The notes: generated from the sequence alone by a model not told the origin. Counted from the first letter of the stretch, positions 20,176-30,656 are shown. The stretch: 64,000 nucleotides of DNA from an uncultured Pelagibacteraceae bacterium (GCA_902563435.1 CACEXE010000001.1:113030-177029); one strand, 5' to 3'. Made by a program: numbers and translations.

Positions 20176-20616
20176 ATGTATAGACCATTACCAGATGAGC
20201 TTACAATTAAGCATTCCCCAATTGAAGGTCTTGGTTTATTTGCAACAAAAGAAATAAAAGCAAATACATTTATTGGTATTACACACATTAGAGACGAACA
20301 ATTCGAAAATAAATATATTAGAACTCCATTAGGTGGATTTTATAATCATTCAGATAGTCCAACAATTCAAAGATTAGTATCAAATGTTTTACCGACTTTA
20401 AAATTTGGTGATCCAATTGATCCAACTGTCAAAGCAAAAAAATTTAACGATAATGATGATAATTTAGAAAACATGTATTACAATTTATTAGAGAAACCTG
20501 ATGCTAAATATTTTTTTATGGTATCAATAAAAGATCTAAAGCCAGGTGATGAACTTTGTGCAAATTATAATCTTTATACTTACCCAAAGACTGGTGTGGG
20601 TATTCAAATGCTATAA
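20176..20616 (+). CDS. SET-domain protein
   Basis: HSPIEGLGLFATKEIKANTFIG...GGFYNHSDSPT...DLKPGDELCANYNLYT. Confidence 0.83.
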   Translation: MYRPLPDELTIKHSPIEGLGLFATKEIKANTFIGITHIRDEQFENKYIRTPLGGFYNHSDSPTIQRLVSNVLPTLKFGDPIDPTVKAKKFNDNDDNLENMYYNLLEKPDAKYFFMVSIKDLKPGDELCANYNLYTYPKTGVGIQML

Positions 20617-20624
20617 TTTTTTAA

Positions 20625-21035
20625 GTGAAAATAATTTTAATAATGGGTTTACCAGGAGCAGGCAAAACTACTTTAGCTGAGCAACTGGCTCCAAAACTTA
20701 ATGCAAAAAGATTAAATGCAGACGAAGTTAGAAAAGCTGCAGATGATTGGGATTTCTCAGAAGAAGGAAGAAAAAGACAAGCAAAAAGAATGGCAGATTT
20801 TGCATTAAAATTAAAAAGCAAAGGTAATTTTGTAGTTGCTGATTTTATTTGCCCTACACCAGAAGCAAGGAGTTTGTTTCCTGCTGACTACACAATTTGG
20901 GTAGACACAATTAAAGAAGGAAGATTTGAAGACACAAATCAGATGTTTATAAAGCCTGAAAAATATGATTTTCATGTGACCTCTCAAGATGCTAGTGTTT
21001 GGGCTGAAAAAATTATAAAGGAGATAGGCCAATGA
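20625..21035 (+). CDS. P-loop kinase, adenylylsulfate kinase-like
   Basis: GLPGAGKTTLAEQLAPKLNAKRLNADEVRKAADDWDFS; GTG start. Confidence 0.8.
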   Translation: MKIILIMGLPGAGKTTLAEQLAPKLNAKRLNADEVRKAADDWDFSEEGRKRQAKRMADFALKLKSKGNFVVADFICPTPEARSLFPADYTIWVDTIKEGRFEDTNQMFIKPEKYDFHVTSQDASVWAEKIIKEIGQ

Positions 21036-21406
21036 GTTATGAATGGGATAATAAAAAACCAACTGCACAGATGCTTGGAAGATGGCAACCTTTCCACGAA
21101 GGTCACTACACTTTATTTAAAGAAATTATAAAAAAAACTGGTCAAGTTTGTATTCAAATTAGAGATGTTCAGGGTGTTGATGATAACCCTTTTGATTTTG
21201 AAACAGTAAAAAAAAATATAGAAGATAAATTAAATCCAGAATTTAATGGTAGATTTAAAATAATGATGGTCCCTAATATAACAAACATATGCTATGGAAG
21301 GGGTGTAGGGTATAAAATTGAAGAAATAGTCTTATCTGAGGAAATACAAAAAATTTCAGCTACCAAAATAAGAGCTAAAATGAGAGAAGACGGCAAGCTA
21401 AAATAG
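21032..21406 (+). CDS. HxGH-type nucleotidyltransferase (adenylyl/cytidylyltransferase-like)
   Basis: LGRWQPFHEGHYTLFKEI and ISATKIRAKM motifs; ATGA overlap with the upstream kinase. Confidence 0.8.
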   Translation: MSYEWDNKKPTAQMLGRWQPFHEGHYTLFKEIIKKTGQVCIQIRDVQGVDDNPFDFETVKKNIEDKLNPEFNGRFKIMMVPNITNICYGRGVGYKIEEIVLSEEIQKISATKIRAKMREDGKLK

Positions 21407-21422
21407 GAAAGACGAACTCATT

Positions 21423-22196
21423 ATGAATGTTAAGATCAAAAAATTAGGCAATGGTATAAGCAATGTAATAATAAATGATCCAAAAACATATAATTCATTA
21501 TCATTTAAAACTTTAGGAGATCTTTTAAAAACTTTTATTAAACTTGATAAAGACAATAATACTAGAGTAATAATTTTAGAAGGATCAGGCAAAGGTTTCA
21601 GTGCAGGACATAATTTAAAAGAAGTTGGAGGAATAAAAAATAGATCAAATCACTTAAAATTATTTAACTTGTGTTCAAAATTAATGATGAAAATTGTTGA
21701 GGGAAAAAAACCAGTCATAGCAAAAGTTCACGGTGCAGCTTATGCTGCAGGCTGCCAATTAGCTGCGAGTTGTGACTTAGCTTACAGCACAACAACAGCT
21801 ACATTTGCAACTCCTGGTGTAAATATCGGATTGTTTTGTAGTACGCCAATGGTTGCTGTTAGTAGAAAGGTGACTAGAAAAATTATGATGAAGATGCTTT
21901 TAACTGGAGAACCAATAAATGCTAAATATGCAAAAGATATTGGTTTAATCAATGATTGTTATTCAAGTAAAAAACTTAATTCAGAAGTTCTAAAAATTGC
22001 TAAAACCATTTCTTCAAAATCAAATTTAACAATTAAAATTGGTAAGCAAGCTTTCTACAAACAATTAGAAATGCCATTAGGAGATGCATACAAATTTACA
22101 AGTAAAATGATGACTTTAAATATGGCTTCACAAGATGCAAAAGAAGGAATATCAGCTTTCTTACAAAAAAGAAAACCTGACTGGAAAAATAAATAA
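21423..22196 (+). CDS. Enoyl-CoA hydratase/isomerase family protein
   Basis: LEGSGKGFSAGHNLKEV; VHGAAYAAGCQLAASCDLAYS oxyanion-hole motifs. Confidence 0.92.
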   Translation: MNVKIKKLGNGISNVIINDPKTYNSLSFKTLGDLLKTFIKLDKDNNTRVIILEGSGKGFSAGHNLKEVGGIKNRSNHLKLFNLCSKLMMKIVEGKKPVIAKVHGAAYAAGCQLAASCDLAYSTTTATFATPGVNIGLFCSTPMVAVSRKVTRKIMMKMLLTGEPINAKYAKDIGLINDCYSSKKLNSEVLKIAKTISSKSNLTIKIGKQAFYKQLEMPLGDAYKFTSKMMTLNMASQDAKEGISAFLQKRKPDWKNK

Positions 22197-22217
22197 TAAT
22201 TATATTAAAATTAAATT

Positions 22218-22685
22218 ATGAACGACGATCAAATTAAATCCATTTTAAGAAAATCAAAAGTCATTGCAATGATTGGCGTTAGTTCTGAGAAAAAAGGGGA
22301 AGATAAAAAAAATCTTAAAAGAAAACCAGCAAATGTAGTCATGAAGTATATGCAAAACTTTGGTTATAAAGTGATACCCATAAACCCTTTTGCAGTAGGC
22401 GAAATTGTAAATGGTGAACCAATGGTTGAAAGTTTAGATAAAGTCAAGGAAGAGATCGATATAGTCGATGTCTTTAGACCTTCAAACGAAGCAGAGGGTA
22501 TTGCAAAAGAAGCGGTTAAAAAAGGAACTAAAGTATTATGGTTACAGTATGGAATTCATAATAATGAAGCTCAAGCGATTGCTGACAAGGAAAATATTGA
22601 ATTTATTTCTAACAGATGCATAAAACAGGAATATCAAAAACTTTTTCAAAAATCTAATCCAGTTTTTCCAGTTCTGAAAGATTAA
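22218..22685 (+). CDS. CoA-binding protein (YccU-like)
   Basis: IAMIGVSSEKKG...VIPINPFAVGEIVNGEP...VDVFRPSNEA...LWLQYGI. Confidence 0.9.
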   Translation: MNDDQIKSILRKSKVIAMIGVSSEKKGEDKKNLKRKPANVVMKYMQNFGYKVIPINPFAVGEIVNGEPMVESLDKVKEEIDIVDVFRPSNEAEGIAKEAVKKGTKVLWLQYGIHNNEAQAIADKENIEFISNRCIKQEYQKLFQKSNPVFPVLKD

Positions 22686-23254
22686 TGAAAAAAATATTTT
22701 TGGTTTATGGTCATTATAATAAAAAATCTTTCAATTCAGCAATCAAAGATGCTTTTATAAAATCAGCAGAAGAGAAAGGTCATTCAGTAGAATGTATAGA
22801 CTTATATAAAGAAAAGTTTAACCCAGTGTATGCTGGCGAAAAAGCTGACGAAGTAGTTTTAGATCACAGAAAAAAAATAGATGAAACCGATTTAATTGTC
22901 CTTGTAGCACCTATTTGGAACTATAGAATGCCAGCAATATTAGAGGGTTGGATAGATAAAGTATTAGCACCACCTTGGGCTTTTTCTTTTAAGAAACTTA
23001 TCGGTAACCATGGTTACGCTGTAGGAAAACTAAAAAGTAAAAAAGCTATTATTTTCTGTACATACGGCTCTCCAAGGTTTTCAATTTCAGATTTTTTTTT
23101 AAATTTACCGCTCAGAAGAATTAAAAAAGGTATTTTTAATAAGTGTGGTATTTATGACATTACCTATAAACGATATTTTGCTGTACCATTTGTTTCAAAT
23201 GAAAAAAGAATTAAATTTTTGGAAGATGTTAAAAATACAGCCAGCAATCTATAG
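22685..23254 (+). CDS. NAD(P)H dehydrogenase (quinone)/flavodoxin-fold oxidoreductase
   Basis: VLVAPIWNYRMPAILEGWIDKVLAPPWAFSF. Confidence 0.88.
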   Translation: MKKIFLVYGHYNKKSFNSAIKDAFIKSAEEKGHSVECIDLYKEKFNPVYAGEKADEVVLDHRKKIDETDLIVLVAPIWNYRMPAILEGWIDKVLAPPWAFSFKKLIGNHGYAVGKLKSKKAIIFCTYGSPRFSISDFFLNLPLRRIKKGIFNKCGIYDITYKRYFAVPFVSNEKRIKFLEDVKNTASNL

Positions 23255-23699
23255 TATTTTTTTTTTATTTATTTTTTCATTTAATGAATTATCTGCTGAG
23301 ATAAGAAAACCAAATCCAGAGATAAAGCCAAAAGAAGTTATTGAGATTCAACTCAATGCTTTAATGAAGAATGATAGTCCTGAAAAAGATAGTGGTATAA
23401 TTCAAACCTGGTTTTTTGCTCACCCAAACAATCAAAGAGTTACAGGACCTATTGAGAGATTTAAAAACATGATTAAGACCGATTCTTATTCGATGCTTTT
23501 AAATCATGAAAATTATGAAATTGTAGAAGTTTATAAATCAAAAGGTGTTTCGACATTTGAAGTGACCATAATGGATAAAGATAAAAAATATTACAAATTC
23601 AAATGGCAAGTTGAAAAATATGAAATTGACGGATTTTTAAAAAATTGTTGGCTAACTACAGCTGTATCTCAACCAATGCCAATGGGATCATCTATTTAA
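23226..23699 (+). CDS. DUF4864-like exported protein
   Basis: Start at MLKIQPAIYSIFFLFIFSFNELSAE gives a signal peptide; FFAHPNNQRVTGPIERFKNMIKTDSYSMLLNH resembles DUF4864. Confidence 0.75.
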   Translation: MLKIQPAIYSIFFLFIFSFNELSAEIRKPNPEIKPKEVIEIQLNALMKNDSPEKDSGIIQTWFFAHPNNQRVTGPIERFKNMIKTDSYSMLLNHENYEIVEVYKSKGVSTFEVTIMDKDKKYYKFKWQVEKYEIDGFLKNCWLTTAVSQPMPMGSSI

Positions 23700-23914
23700 T
23701 GAAAAAACCTAGTTTTCCAGTACGAATTGCAATACTAATGGCAATACTTTGCATCCCACCAATTGGTGCCACTCAGATAGGATGGTATTATTTTGGGCAA
23801 ACTATGGGAGTAAATTTTGGTATGGCCGCAGGAGTGGTGAGTGTAATTACTGCCGCATATTTAATGTACCAAATGGGTTGGAGAGATGACGATGATGATG
23901 ATTATGACTATTAG
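23699..23914 (+). CDS. Small membrane protein with acidic C-terminal tail (DDDDDDYDY)
   Basis: ATG at 23699 overlaps previous stop; two hydrophobic segments. Confidence 0.75.
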   Translation: MKKPSFPVRIAILMAILCIPPIGATQIGWYYFGQTMGVNFGMAAGVVSVITAAYLMYQMGWRDDDDDDYDY

Positions 23915-23954
23915 AATTATGTTTAGTTTATAAGAAAAATTTAGTAAAAATCGC

Positions 23955-26390
23955 ATGATGAAATCAAAAGCAAAAGTTGTAGTAGTAGGTGGTGGAGTTG
24001 TTGGTGTTAGTGCTCTGTATCACTTAGCTAAAAAGGGCTGGTCTGATGTTGTTTTGATTGAAAGAAAGGAATTAACCTCAGGTTCAACATGGCATGCAGC
24101 TGGATTACTTCCATTATTTAATATGAGCTACTCAGTTGGCCAATTACATAAATATGCTGTTAACCTTTATAAAAGCTTAGAAGAAGAAACAGGAAAGAAT
24201 GTTGGATTTAGTGTTGTGTCAAATATTAGATTAGCAAACAATAAAGATAGAATGGATGAATATCATCAGTACGCTGGTGTTGCAAAAACTATTGGGGTTG
24301 ACGTAAAATTTTTAACGCCAGATCAAGTAAAAGAAATTTGGCCTTTGTGTCATACAGATGATTTAATAGGAGCAATTCAACATCCTGAAGATGGATATAT
24401 TCAACCTGCAGATTTAACACAAGCATTAGCTACGGGCGCGAGAAATAGAGGTGCTGAGATTTACAGAAATACAACAGTTCTGGCGATGAAACAAAATAAA
24501 GATGGATGGGTTGTTGAAACAGATAAAGGATCTATAGAATGCGAACACGTAATTTCTTGTTCAGGAAATTTTGCTAGACAAACTGGTAAGATGGTTGGTT
24601 TAGATATTCCAGTAATACCAGTTGAACATCAATATATTGTAACAGAACCACATCCGGAAATTCAAAAAAGAAAAAAAGAAGGTCTTCCAGAAATGGGAGT
24701 TTTAAGAGATAGTGATAGCAGATGGTACATGAGAGAAGAAGCAGGTGGTTTAATTTTAGGACCATATGAAGATGGTGCTCCTGCCTGTTATGTAGATGGT
24801 CCTTCAAAGGAATCTGAGTATGAACTTTTTCAAGAAGATCTAGATAGACTTGCTCCTCATATTGAAGGAGCTATTCATAGAGTTCCAGCATTTGGAGAAG
24901 TAGGAGTTAAAAAAGTTTATAATGGCGCAATTTGTTATACTCCAGATGGAAATCCGATAGTTGGTCCTGCATGGGGATTAAAGAACTTTTGGATTAATGA
25001 AGGTCATAGTTTTGGCATTACTGCAGCTGGTGGAGCTGGATGGCAACTAGCAGAGTGGATCGTTGATGGTGAACCCACTATTGACATGCTTGGTGTAGAG
25101 CCAAGAAGATATGGAGATTATTGTTCAAAATCGTATCTTAAAGAAAAAAATGAAGAAGCTTATAGCCATGTATTTATAACTCACTTTCCAGACGAGGAAA
25201 GACCAGCCGCAAGACCTTTAAGAACAGCACCATGTTATGACAGAATGAAAAATCTTGGTGCAGTTTTTGGCCAAAAATTTGGATGGGAAAGACCAAACTT
25301 TTTTGCAACTGATGGTATGGAACAAAAAGATGATTGGTCATTCAGAAGATCTAATTGGTTCAAGGCAGTTGAAAAAGAGTGTAAAAATGTAAAAGAAAAT
25401 GTTGGTTTACTAGATATGACTGCATTTGCTAAATGTAGAATTAAAGGACCAGGAGCTGAAGAATTTTTAGATAAGTTGGTAGCTAATAAATTACCAAAAA
25501 AGGTTGGTAGAATTAATTTATGCCACGCATTAAATACCAAAGGTGGTGTTCACTCAGAATTTACAATTATGAGAGAGTCAGAAAATAGTTTTTATCTTGT
25601 TTCTGCCGGGGCTTACCAAAGATTAGATCACGATTGGATATTTGGTTGGATGCCAAAAGATGGATCAGTTCAATTTGAGAACTTAACAAATAGTAAAGGT
25701 GTACTTGTAGTATCAGGACCGAAAGCAAGAGAATTAATGCAAAGGGTGTCAAATGATGATTTTTCAAATGAAAATTTTAAATGGCTAAGCGCAAAACAAG
25801 TAGATGTAGGTTTTGCACCAGTAAATGCAATGAGAGTTAATTTTGTTGGAGAGCTAGGATGGGAACTTCATCATCCTATTGAATATCAAAATCATATTTT
25901 CGATAAACTTATGGATGCTGGTCAAGACTTAGGTTTAAAACCTTATGGTATCAGAGCAATGAACAGTTTAAGAGTTGAAAAATCCTACAAACTAGTTGGA
26001 ACTGAATTATCAATTGAGTATTCACCTTACGAAAGTGGTTTAGATAGATTTATTCATCCAAACAAAGGAAGTTTTATTGGACTTGATGCTTTAAATAAAT
26101 GGAGAGAAAAAGGCTTTGATAATAAGCTTGTTACTCTAGAGGTTCACGAAACTAGTGATGCGGATGTACTCGGAAACAACCCAATTTATGAAAATGGTAG
26201 TGTTGTAGGTCGTGCAACTGGTGGTGATTTTGGATTTAGACTAGGAAAATCTATCGCACTAGGAATGGTTAAACCTGAGTTAGCAAATGTTGGACAAAAA
26301 CTAAGGATTGATATACTTGGTAAAATGCATGAGGCAACAATTTTAGAAGAAAGTCCTTACGATGCAGAAAATAAATTATTGAGAGCTTAA
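23955..26390 (+). CDS. Dimethylglycine/sarcosine dehydrogenase-like FAD + GcvT fusion protein
   Basis: 811 aa; [33 protein letters not shown]-terminal aminomethyltransferase domain. Confidence 0.93.
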   Translation: MMKSKAKVVVVGGGVVGVSALYHLAKKGWSDVVLIERKELTSGSTWHAAGLLPLFNMSYSVGQLHKYAVNLYKSLEEETGKNVGFSVVSNIRLANNKDRMDEYHQYAGVAKTIGVDVKFLTPDQVKEIWPLCHTDDLIGAIQHPEDGYIQPADLTQALATGARNRGAEIYRNTTVLAMKQNKDGWVVETDKGSIECEHVISCSGNFARQTGKMVGLDIPVIPVEHQYIVTEPHPEIQKRKKEGLPEMGVLRDSDSRWYMREEAGGLILGPYEDGAPACYVDGPSKESEYELFQEDLDRLAPHIEGAIHRVPAFGEVGVKKVYNGAICYTPDGNPIVGPAWGLKNFWINEGHSFGITAAGGAGWQLAEWIVDGEPTIDMLGVEPRRYGDYCSKSYLKEKNEEAYSHVFITHFPDEERPAARPLRTAPCYDRMKNLGAVFGQKFGWERPNFFATDGMEQKDDWSFRRSNWFKAVEKECKNVKENVGLLDMTAFAKCRIKGPGAEEFLDKLVANKLPKKVGRINLCHALNTKGGVHSEFTIMRESENSFYLVSAGAYQRLDHDWIFGWMPKDGSVQFENLTNSKGVLVVSGPKARELMQRVSNDDFSNENFKWLSAKQVDVGFAPVNAMRVNFVGELGWELHHPIEYQNHIFDKLMDAGQDLGLKPYGIRAMNSLRVEKSYKLVGTELSIEYSPYESGLDRFIHPNKGSFIGLDALNKWREKGFDNKLVTLEVHETSDADVLGNNPIYENGSVVGRATGGDFGFRLGKSIALGMVKPELANVGQKLRIDILGKMHEATILEESPYDAENKLLRA

Positions 26391-27140
26391 TGAAAATTTT
26401 AGTCGCTGTAAAAAGGGTTATTGATTATAACGTTCAAATTAGAGTTAAAGAGGATGGTAGTGGTGTAGTTACTGATAACGTTAAAATGTCAACGAACCCA
26501 CCAGATGACAATGCTATTGAGGAAGCTGTAAAAATAAAAGAGTCAGGTAAAGCAACAGAAATAATAGCAGTTACTGTTGGTGAAGAGAAAGCTCAAGAGA
26601 CAGTTAGAAAAGCTTTAGCAGTAGGAGCGGATAGAGGAATTCATGTAAAGGTTGATGGTATCATTGAACCTCTTGCTGTATCTAAAATATTAAAAAAAAT
26701 TGTTGAAAAAGAAAATCCAGATTTAGTATTTATGGGAAAACAAGCAATTGATGATGACTGCAATCAAACAGGTCAAATGTTAGCGGCACATTTAAATTGG
26801 CCACAAGCAACTTTTGCCTCAAAAATTGAGGTAAACGATCAATCATTACAAGTTACTAGAGAGGTAGATGAAGGTCTTGAAACTATAGAAGTTAATACAC
26901 CAGCTATTGTTACATGTGATTTAAGATTAAATGAGCCAAGATATGCGTCACTGCCAAATATAATGAAAGCTAAAAAAAAAACCTATTGAACAGATTAATG
27001 CGTCAGATCTAGGAGTTGATACAAACCCTAGAATAGAACATATTAAGATTGAAGAACCACCGAAAAGAAAAGCGGGTATAAAAGTTGCTAGTGTTGAGGA
27101 ATTAGTGCAAAAATTAAAAAATGAGGCTAAGGTAATTTAA
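26390..27140 (+). CDS. etfB: Electron transfer flavoprotein beta subunit, apparently frameshifted at a 10-A run (26972-26981)
   Basis: ORF 26390-26989 ends KAKKKTY*; removing one A gives [57 protein letters not shown], ending 27140 and overlapping etfA ATG. Confidence 0.93.
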
Positions 27141-28093
27141 TGTCAGTTTTATTAATAGCAGAGCATAACAACAAAGAGGTAAAACCATTTACTTTAAACG
27201 CGATTACAGCTGCATCGCAAATAGATCAAGATCTTCATGTACTGTTAATTGGAAGTAAGGCAGATGATGTTGCAAAATCTTTATCTGAAGTTCCTTTAGT
27301 AAAAAAAGTTCTGCATATAGATCATGAAATTTATGAAAATTATATTGCAGAGAATTATACTGCAGCAATTTTAAAACACGCTGATAAATATTCACATATT
27401 ATTTGCTCAGCAAATACATTTGGAAAAAACCTTATGCCACGAGTTGCAGCGTTGTTAGATATTTCACAAGTAAGCGATATTATAAAAGTAATTTCTCCTG
27501 ATACTTTTTTAAGACCAATTTACGCTGGAAATGCATTTGCTACTGTTAAAAGTAATGACGAAAAAAAATGTGTTACTATTAGACCAACATCATTTGAAGC
27601 AGCTGAAACAACTGGTGGATCTGCAGAAATAGAAAAAATCGATGCAGCAGACCAAACTGAAAATACTAAATTTATTAATAGAGAAGAAATTAAATCAGAT
27701 AGACCTGAATTAGGCACTGCCAGAATAGTAATTTCTGGTGGTAGAGGCTTACAAAGTGGAGAAAACTTCAAACTGATAACTGATGTAGCGGACAAGCTAA
27801 ATGCTGCAATAGGAGCTTCAAGAGCTGCGGTTGATGCTGGATATATTACAAACGAACATCAAGTGGGACAAACAGGAAAAGTTGTTGTTCCTGATCTATA
27901 TATAGCAGTTGGAATTTCTGGAGCTATTCAACATTTAGCAGGAATGAAAGAAAGTAAAGTTATAGTTGCTATAAATAAAGATGGTGAAGCACCTATTTTT
28001 AGTGTCGCAGATTACGGCCTGGAAGCTGATTTATTCGAAGCACTTCCTCAATTCTTAGAGGAACTGAACAAATTAAACACTATACAAAAATAA
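27140..28093 (+). CDS. etfA: Electron transfer flavoprotein alpha subunit
   Basis: VISGGRGLQSGENF; GASRAAVDAGYITNEHQVGQTGKVVVPDLYIAVGISGAIQHLAGM. Confidence 0.96.
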   Translation: MSVLLIAEHNNKEVKPFTLNAITAASQIDQDLHVLLIGSKADDVAKSLSEVPLVKKVLHIDHEIYENYIAENYTAAILKHADKYSHIICSANTFGKNLMPRVAALLDISQVSDIIKVISPDTFLRPIYAGNAFATVKSNDEKKCVTIRPTSFEAAETTGGSAEIEKIDAADQTENTKFINREEIKSDRPELGTARIVISGGRGLQSGENFKLITDVADKLNAAIGASRAAVDAGYITNEHQVGQTGKVVVPDLYIAVGISGAIQHLAGMKESKVIVAINKDGEAPIFSVADYGLEADLFEALPQFLEELNKLNTIQK

Positions 28094-28114
28094 CAAATAC
28101 TGTAAGAAATTAGT

Positions 28115-29734
28115 ATGTCCAGAGAAGTGATGGAATACGATGTTGTAATCGTAGGTGGCGGACCATCGGGACTTTCAACTGCAATAAAATTAAAGCAGTT
28201 AAATCCAGATATTAATGTCTGCCTTTTAGAAAAAGCATCTGAAATAGGTGCACATATTTTATCCGGGAACGTGTTTGAAACACGAGCCTTAGACGAACTA
28301 TTGCCAAATTGGAAAGATCTTAATCCACCAATTAAAACAAAAGTTAACAAAGAAAAGTTTCTATTTCTGGGAAAGACAAAAAAAATTAGTTGGCCAACCT
28401 GGTTATTACCTAAAGTACAACAAAATCATAACAATTATATTATTAGTCTAGCTAATTTATGTAGATGGTTAGCAGAACAAGCTGAAACTCTTGGAGTTGA
28501 AATATTCCCAGGTTTTCCTGCAAGTGAAGTTTTATATAATGAAGATGGTTCTGTTAAGGGTGTAGCAACTCAAGATATGGGTTTAGATAAAGAAGGTAAT
28601 AAAAAAGATGGTTATGAACCAGGAATGGAACTTCATGCTAAAGTTACAGTTTTTGCAGAAGGGTGTAGAGGACATTTGGGAAAAGAATTAATCAAAAAAT
28701 TTGATTTAGATAAAGGAAAGGATCCACAACAGTATGGAATAGGATTTAAAGAAATATGGGAATTAAAAGAAGAAAATCACGATGAAGGTCTAGTGATGCA
28801 TACTGCAGGTTGGCCATTAGATAACAGTACCTATGGAGGAAGCTTTGTTTATCATGCTGAAAATAAACAAATATTTTTAGGATATGTCATTGGTCTTGAT
28901 TATAAAAATCCACATCTTTCACCATTTGATGAATTTCAAAAATTTAAAACTCATCCTGCGATTAGATCAATATTAAAAGGTGGTAAAAGAATATCATATG
29001 GGGCAAGAGCACTTATAGAGGGAGGTTTTCAAAGTCTACCTAAGATGTTTATGCCAGGTGCATTATTAGTTGGTTGCGATGCAGGTACATTAAATATGCC
29101 AAAGATTAAAGGATCACATACTGCAATGAAAAGTGGAATGATTGCAGCGGAAACTATTATTGATCACATAAAATCAAGCAAAGAATTGTCTATTTATGAG
29201 GAAAACTTCAAAAAAAGTTGGGTTTATAAAGAGTTATATGAGGCTAGAAATGTTAAACCTAGCTTTAGCTGGGGTTTAATTCTTGGAATAATATTTACGG
29301 GTATTGATCAAATTTTATTTAGAGGAAGATTACCATTTACACTTAGACACAAACATGCTGACCACCAAACTTTAAAACCAGCGAGCGAAATGCCAAAAAT
29401 AGATTATCCAAAACCAGATAATGTCATTACATTTGATAAAACAAGTTCAGTTTATCTAACAGGAACTAATCATGCTGAAAATCAACCAGTACATCTTCAA
29501 CTTAAAGATAAAGATTTACCAATAAAATATACTTTAAGTAAATACGATGAGCCTGCGCAAAGATACTGTCCAGTTGGAGTTTATGAAATTCAAAAAGAAA
29601 ATGATGTTGAAAAATTTGTAATTAATTCTCAAAATTGTATTCATTGTAAAACTTGCGATATAAAAGAACCATCACAAAATATTACATGGGTCACGCCAGA
29701 AGGTGGGGGTGGACCTAAGTACGGAAATATGTAG
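28115..29734 (+). CDS. Electron transfer flavoprotein-ubiquinone oxidoreductase
   Basis: FAD motif plus C-terminal 4Fe-4S NCIHCKTCDIKEPSQNITWVTPEGGGGPKYGNM. Confidence 0.96.
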   Translation: MSREVMEYDVVIVGGGPSGLSTAIKLKQLNPDINVCLLEKASEIGAHILSGNVFETRALDELLPNWKDLNPPIKTKVNKEKFLFLGKTKKISWPTWLLPKVQQNHNNYIISLANLCRWLAEQAETLGVEIFPGFPASEVLYNEDGSVKGVATQDMGLDKEGNKKDGYEPGMELHAKVTVFAEGCRGHLGKELIKKFDLDKGKDPQQYGIGFKEIWELKEENHDEGLVMHTAGWPLDNSTYGGSFVYHAENKQIFLGYVIGLDYKNPHLSPFDEFQKFKTHPAIRSILKGGKRISYGARALIEGGFQSLPKMFMPGALLVGCDAGTLNMPKIKGSHTAMKSGMIAAETIIDHIKSSKELSIYEENFKKSWVYKELYEARNVKPSFSWGLILGIIFTGIDQILFRGRLPFTLRHKHADHQTLKPASEMPKIDYPKPDNVITFDKTSSVYLTGTNHAENQPVHLQLKDKDLPIKYTLSKYDEPAQRYCPVGVYEIQKENDVEKFVINSQNCIHCKTCDIKEPSQNITWVTPEGGGGPKYGNM

Positions 29735-30109
29735 TTAAGAAAGATCTATTGCAAATTTTTTTAAAGTTTCAATTGGTACCAACTTTAAAGTATTAACATG
29801 AGTTTTTTTTAAATATATAGAACATCCAATTCCTGCTTCTAAAGCTCTTGCAACCCAACTGGCACATACACACCAGTTATCTCCATCAACCAACCCAGGA
29901 AAACCAAATTCAGGGTGAGGTGTTATTAAATCATTACCAGCCTCTTTGCACCACTCTAAAAATTCATCGTTAACTTTTACACAAACTGTGTGTAAACCTC
30001 GATCGTTTTCATCTGTGTTACAACAACCATCTCTGAACCAACCAGTTAATGGATTTTTAGAACATTCTTCAAGATCTTCACCAAGAACGTTTTTTTGAGC
30101 CTCACTCAT
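29735..30109 (-). CDS. DUF2237 family protein
   Basis: NPLTGWFRDGCCNTDENDRGLHTVC...GFPGLVDGDNWCVCASWVARALEAG. Confidence 0.9.
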   Translation of the reverse strand: MSEAQKNVLGEDLEECSKNPLTGWFRDGCCNTDENDRGLHTVCVKVNDEFLEWCKEAGNDLITPHPEFGFPGLVDGDNWCVCASWVARALEAGIGCSIYLKKTHVNTLKLVPIETLKKFAIDLS

Positions 30110-30576
30110 TAAATTTTAGTGGGATTAGGTTGCCCTTTATAAACAACTTCTGGATCAAATTTTTTCTTTTCTTCTTCAAACTTCATTTCTACTTTCCGTC
30201 CATTTTCAATTTTGCCTGTAGGTACTGATCGATAAAAACATGATCTGTAACCGACATGACAACTTGCACCGTCACCAATATCTACAGTTATCCAAACTGC
30301 ATCTTGATCATCGTCAATTCTTATTTCTTTTACTTTTTGAGTAAACCCACTAGTTTTTCCTTTATGCCAAATCTCTTTTCTAGACCTGCTCCAGTAGTGA
30401 GCTTCTTTTGTTTCTATTGTTAATTTTAAAGCTTCAACATTCATATAACCGTGCATTAGAATCTCTTTGGTTTCAGCACATGTTGTAATTACAGGGATTA
30501 AACCATCATTATCGAATTTTGGAGATAATAAGTTACCTTCCTCTATATCAGCGACATTTTCTCTTTTTTTAAACAT
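30109..30576 (-). CDS. hisI: Phosphoribosyl-AMP cyclohydrolase
   Basis: MHGYMNVEALKLTIETKEAHYWSRSRKEIWHKGKTSG; CHVGYRSCFYR. Confidence 0.93.
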   Translation of the reverse strand: MFKKRENVADIEEGNLLSPKFDNDGLIPVITTCAETKEILMHGYMNVEALKLTIETKEAHYWSRSRKEIWHKGKTSGFTQKVKEIRIDDDQDAVWITVDIGDGASCHVGYRSCFYRSVPTGKIENGRKVEMKFEEEKKKFDPEVVYKGQPNPTKI

Positions 30577-30656
30577 ATATAAGTCGCAATATCTAACATA
30601 TTACTGAATATATTAAATATTTTAAATTTAAGGATTTATATATATAAAAACCCATC

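Noticed and set aside
20811-21068. 85-aa minus-strand ORF across the kinase/nucleotidyltransferase junction
   Set aside because: Antisense to two coupled genes with clear catalytic motifs
23145-23225. N-terminal extension of the DUF4864-like ORF
   Set aside because: Starting at 23226 gives a proper signal peptide and leaves only a short overlap with the upstream NAD(P)H dehydrogenase gene
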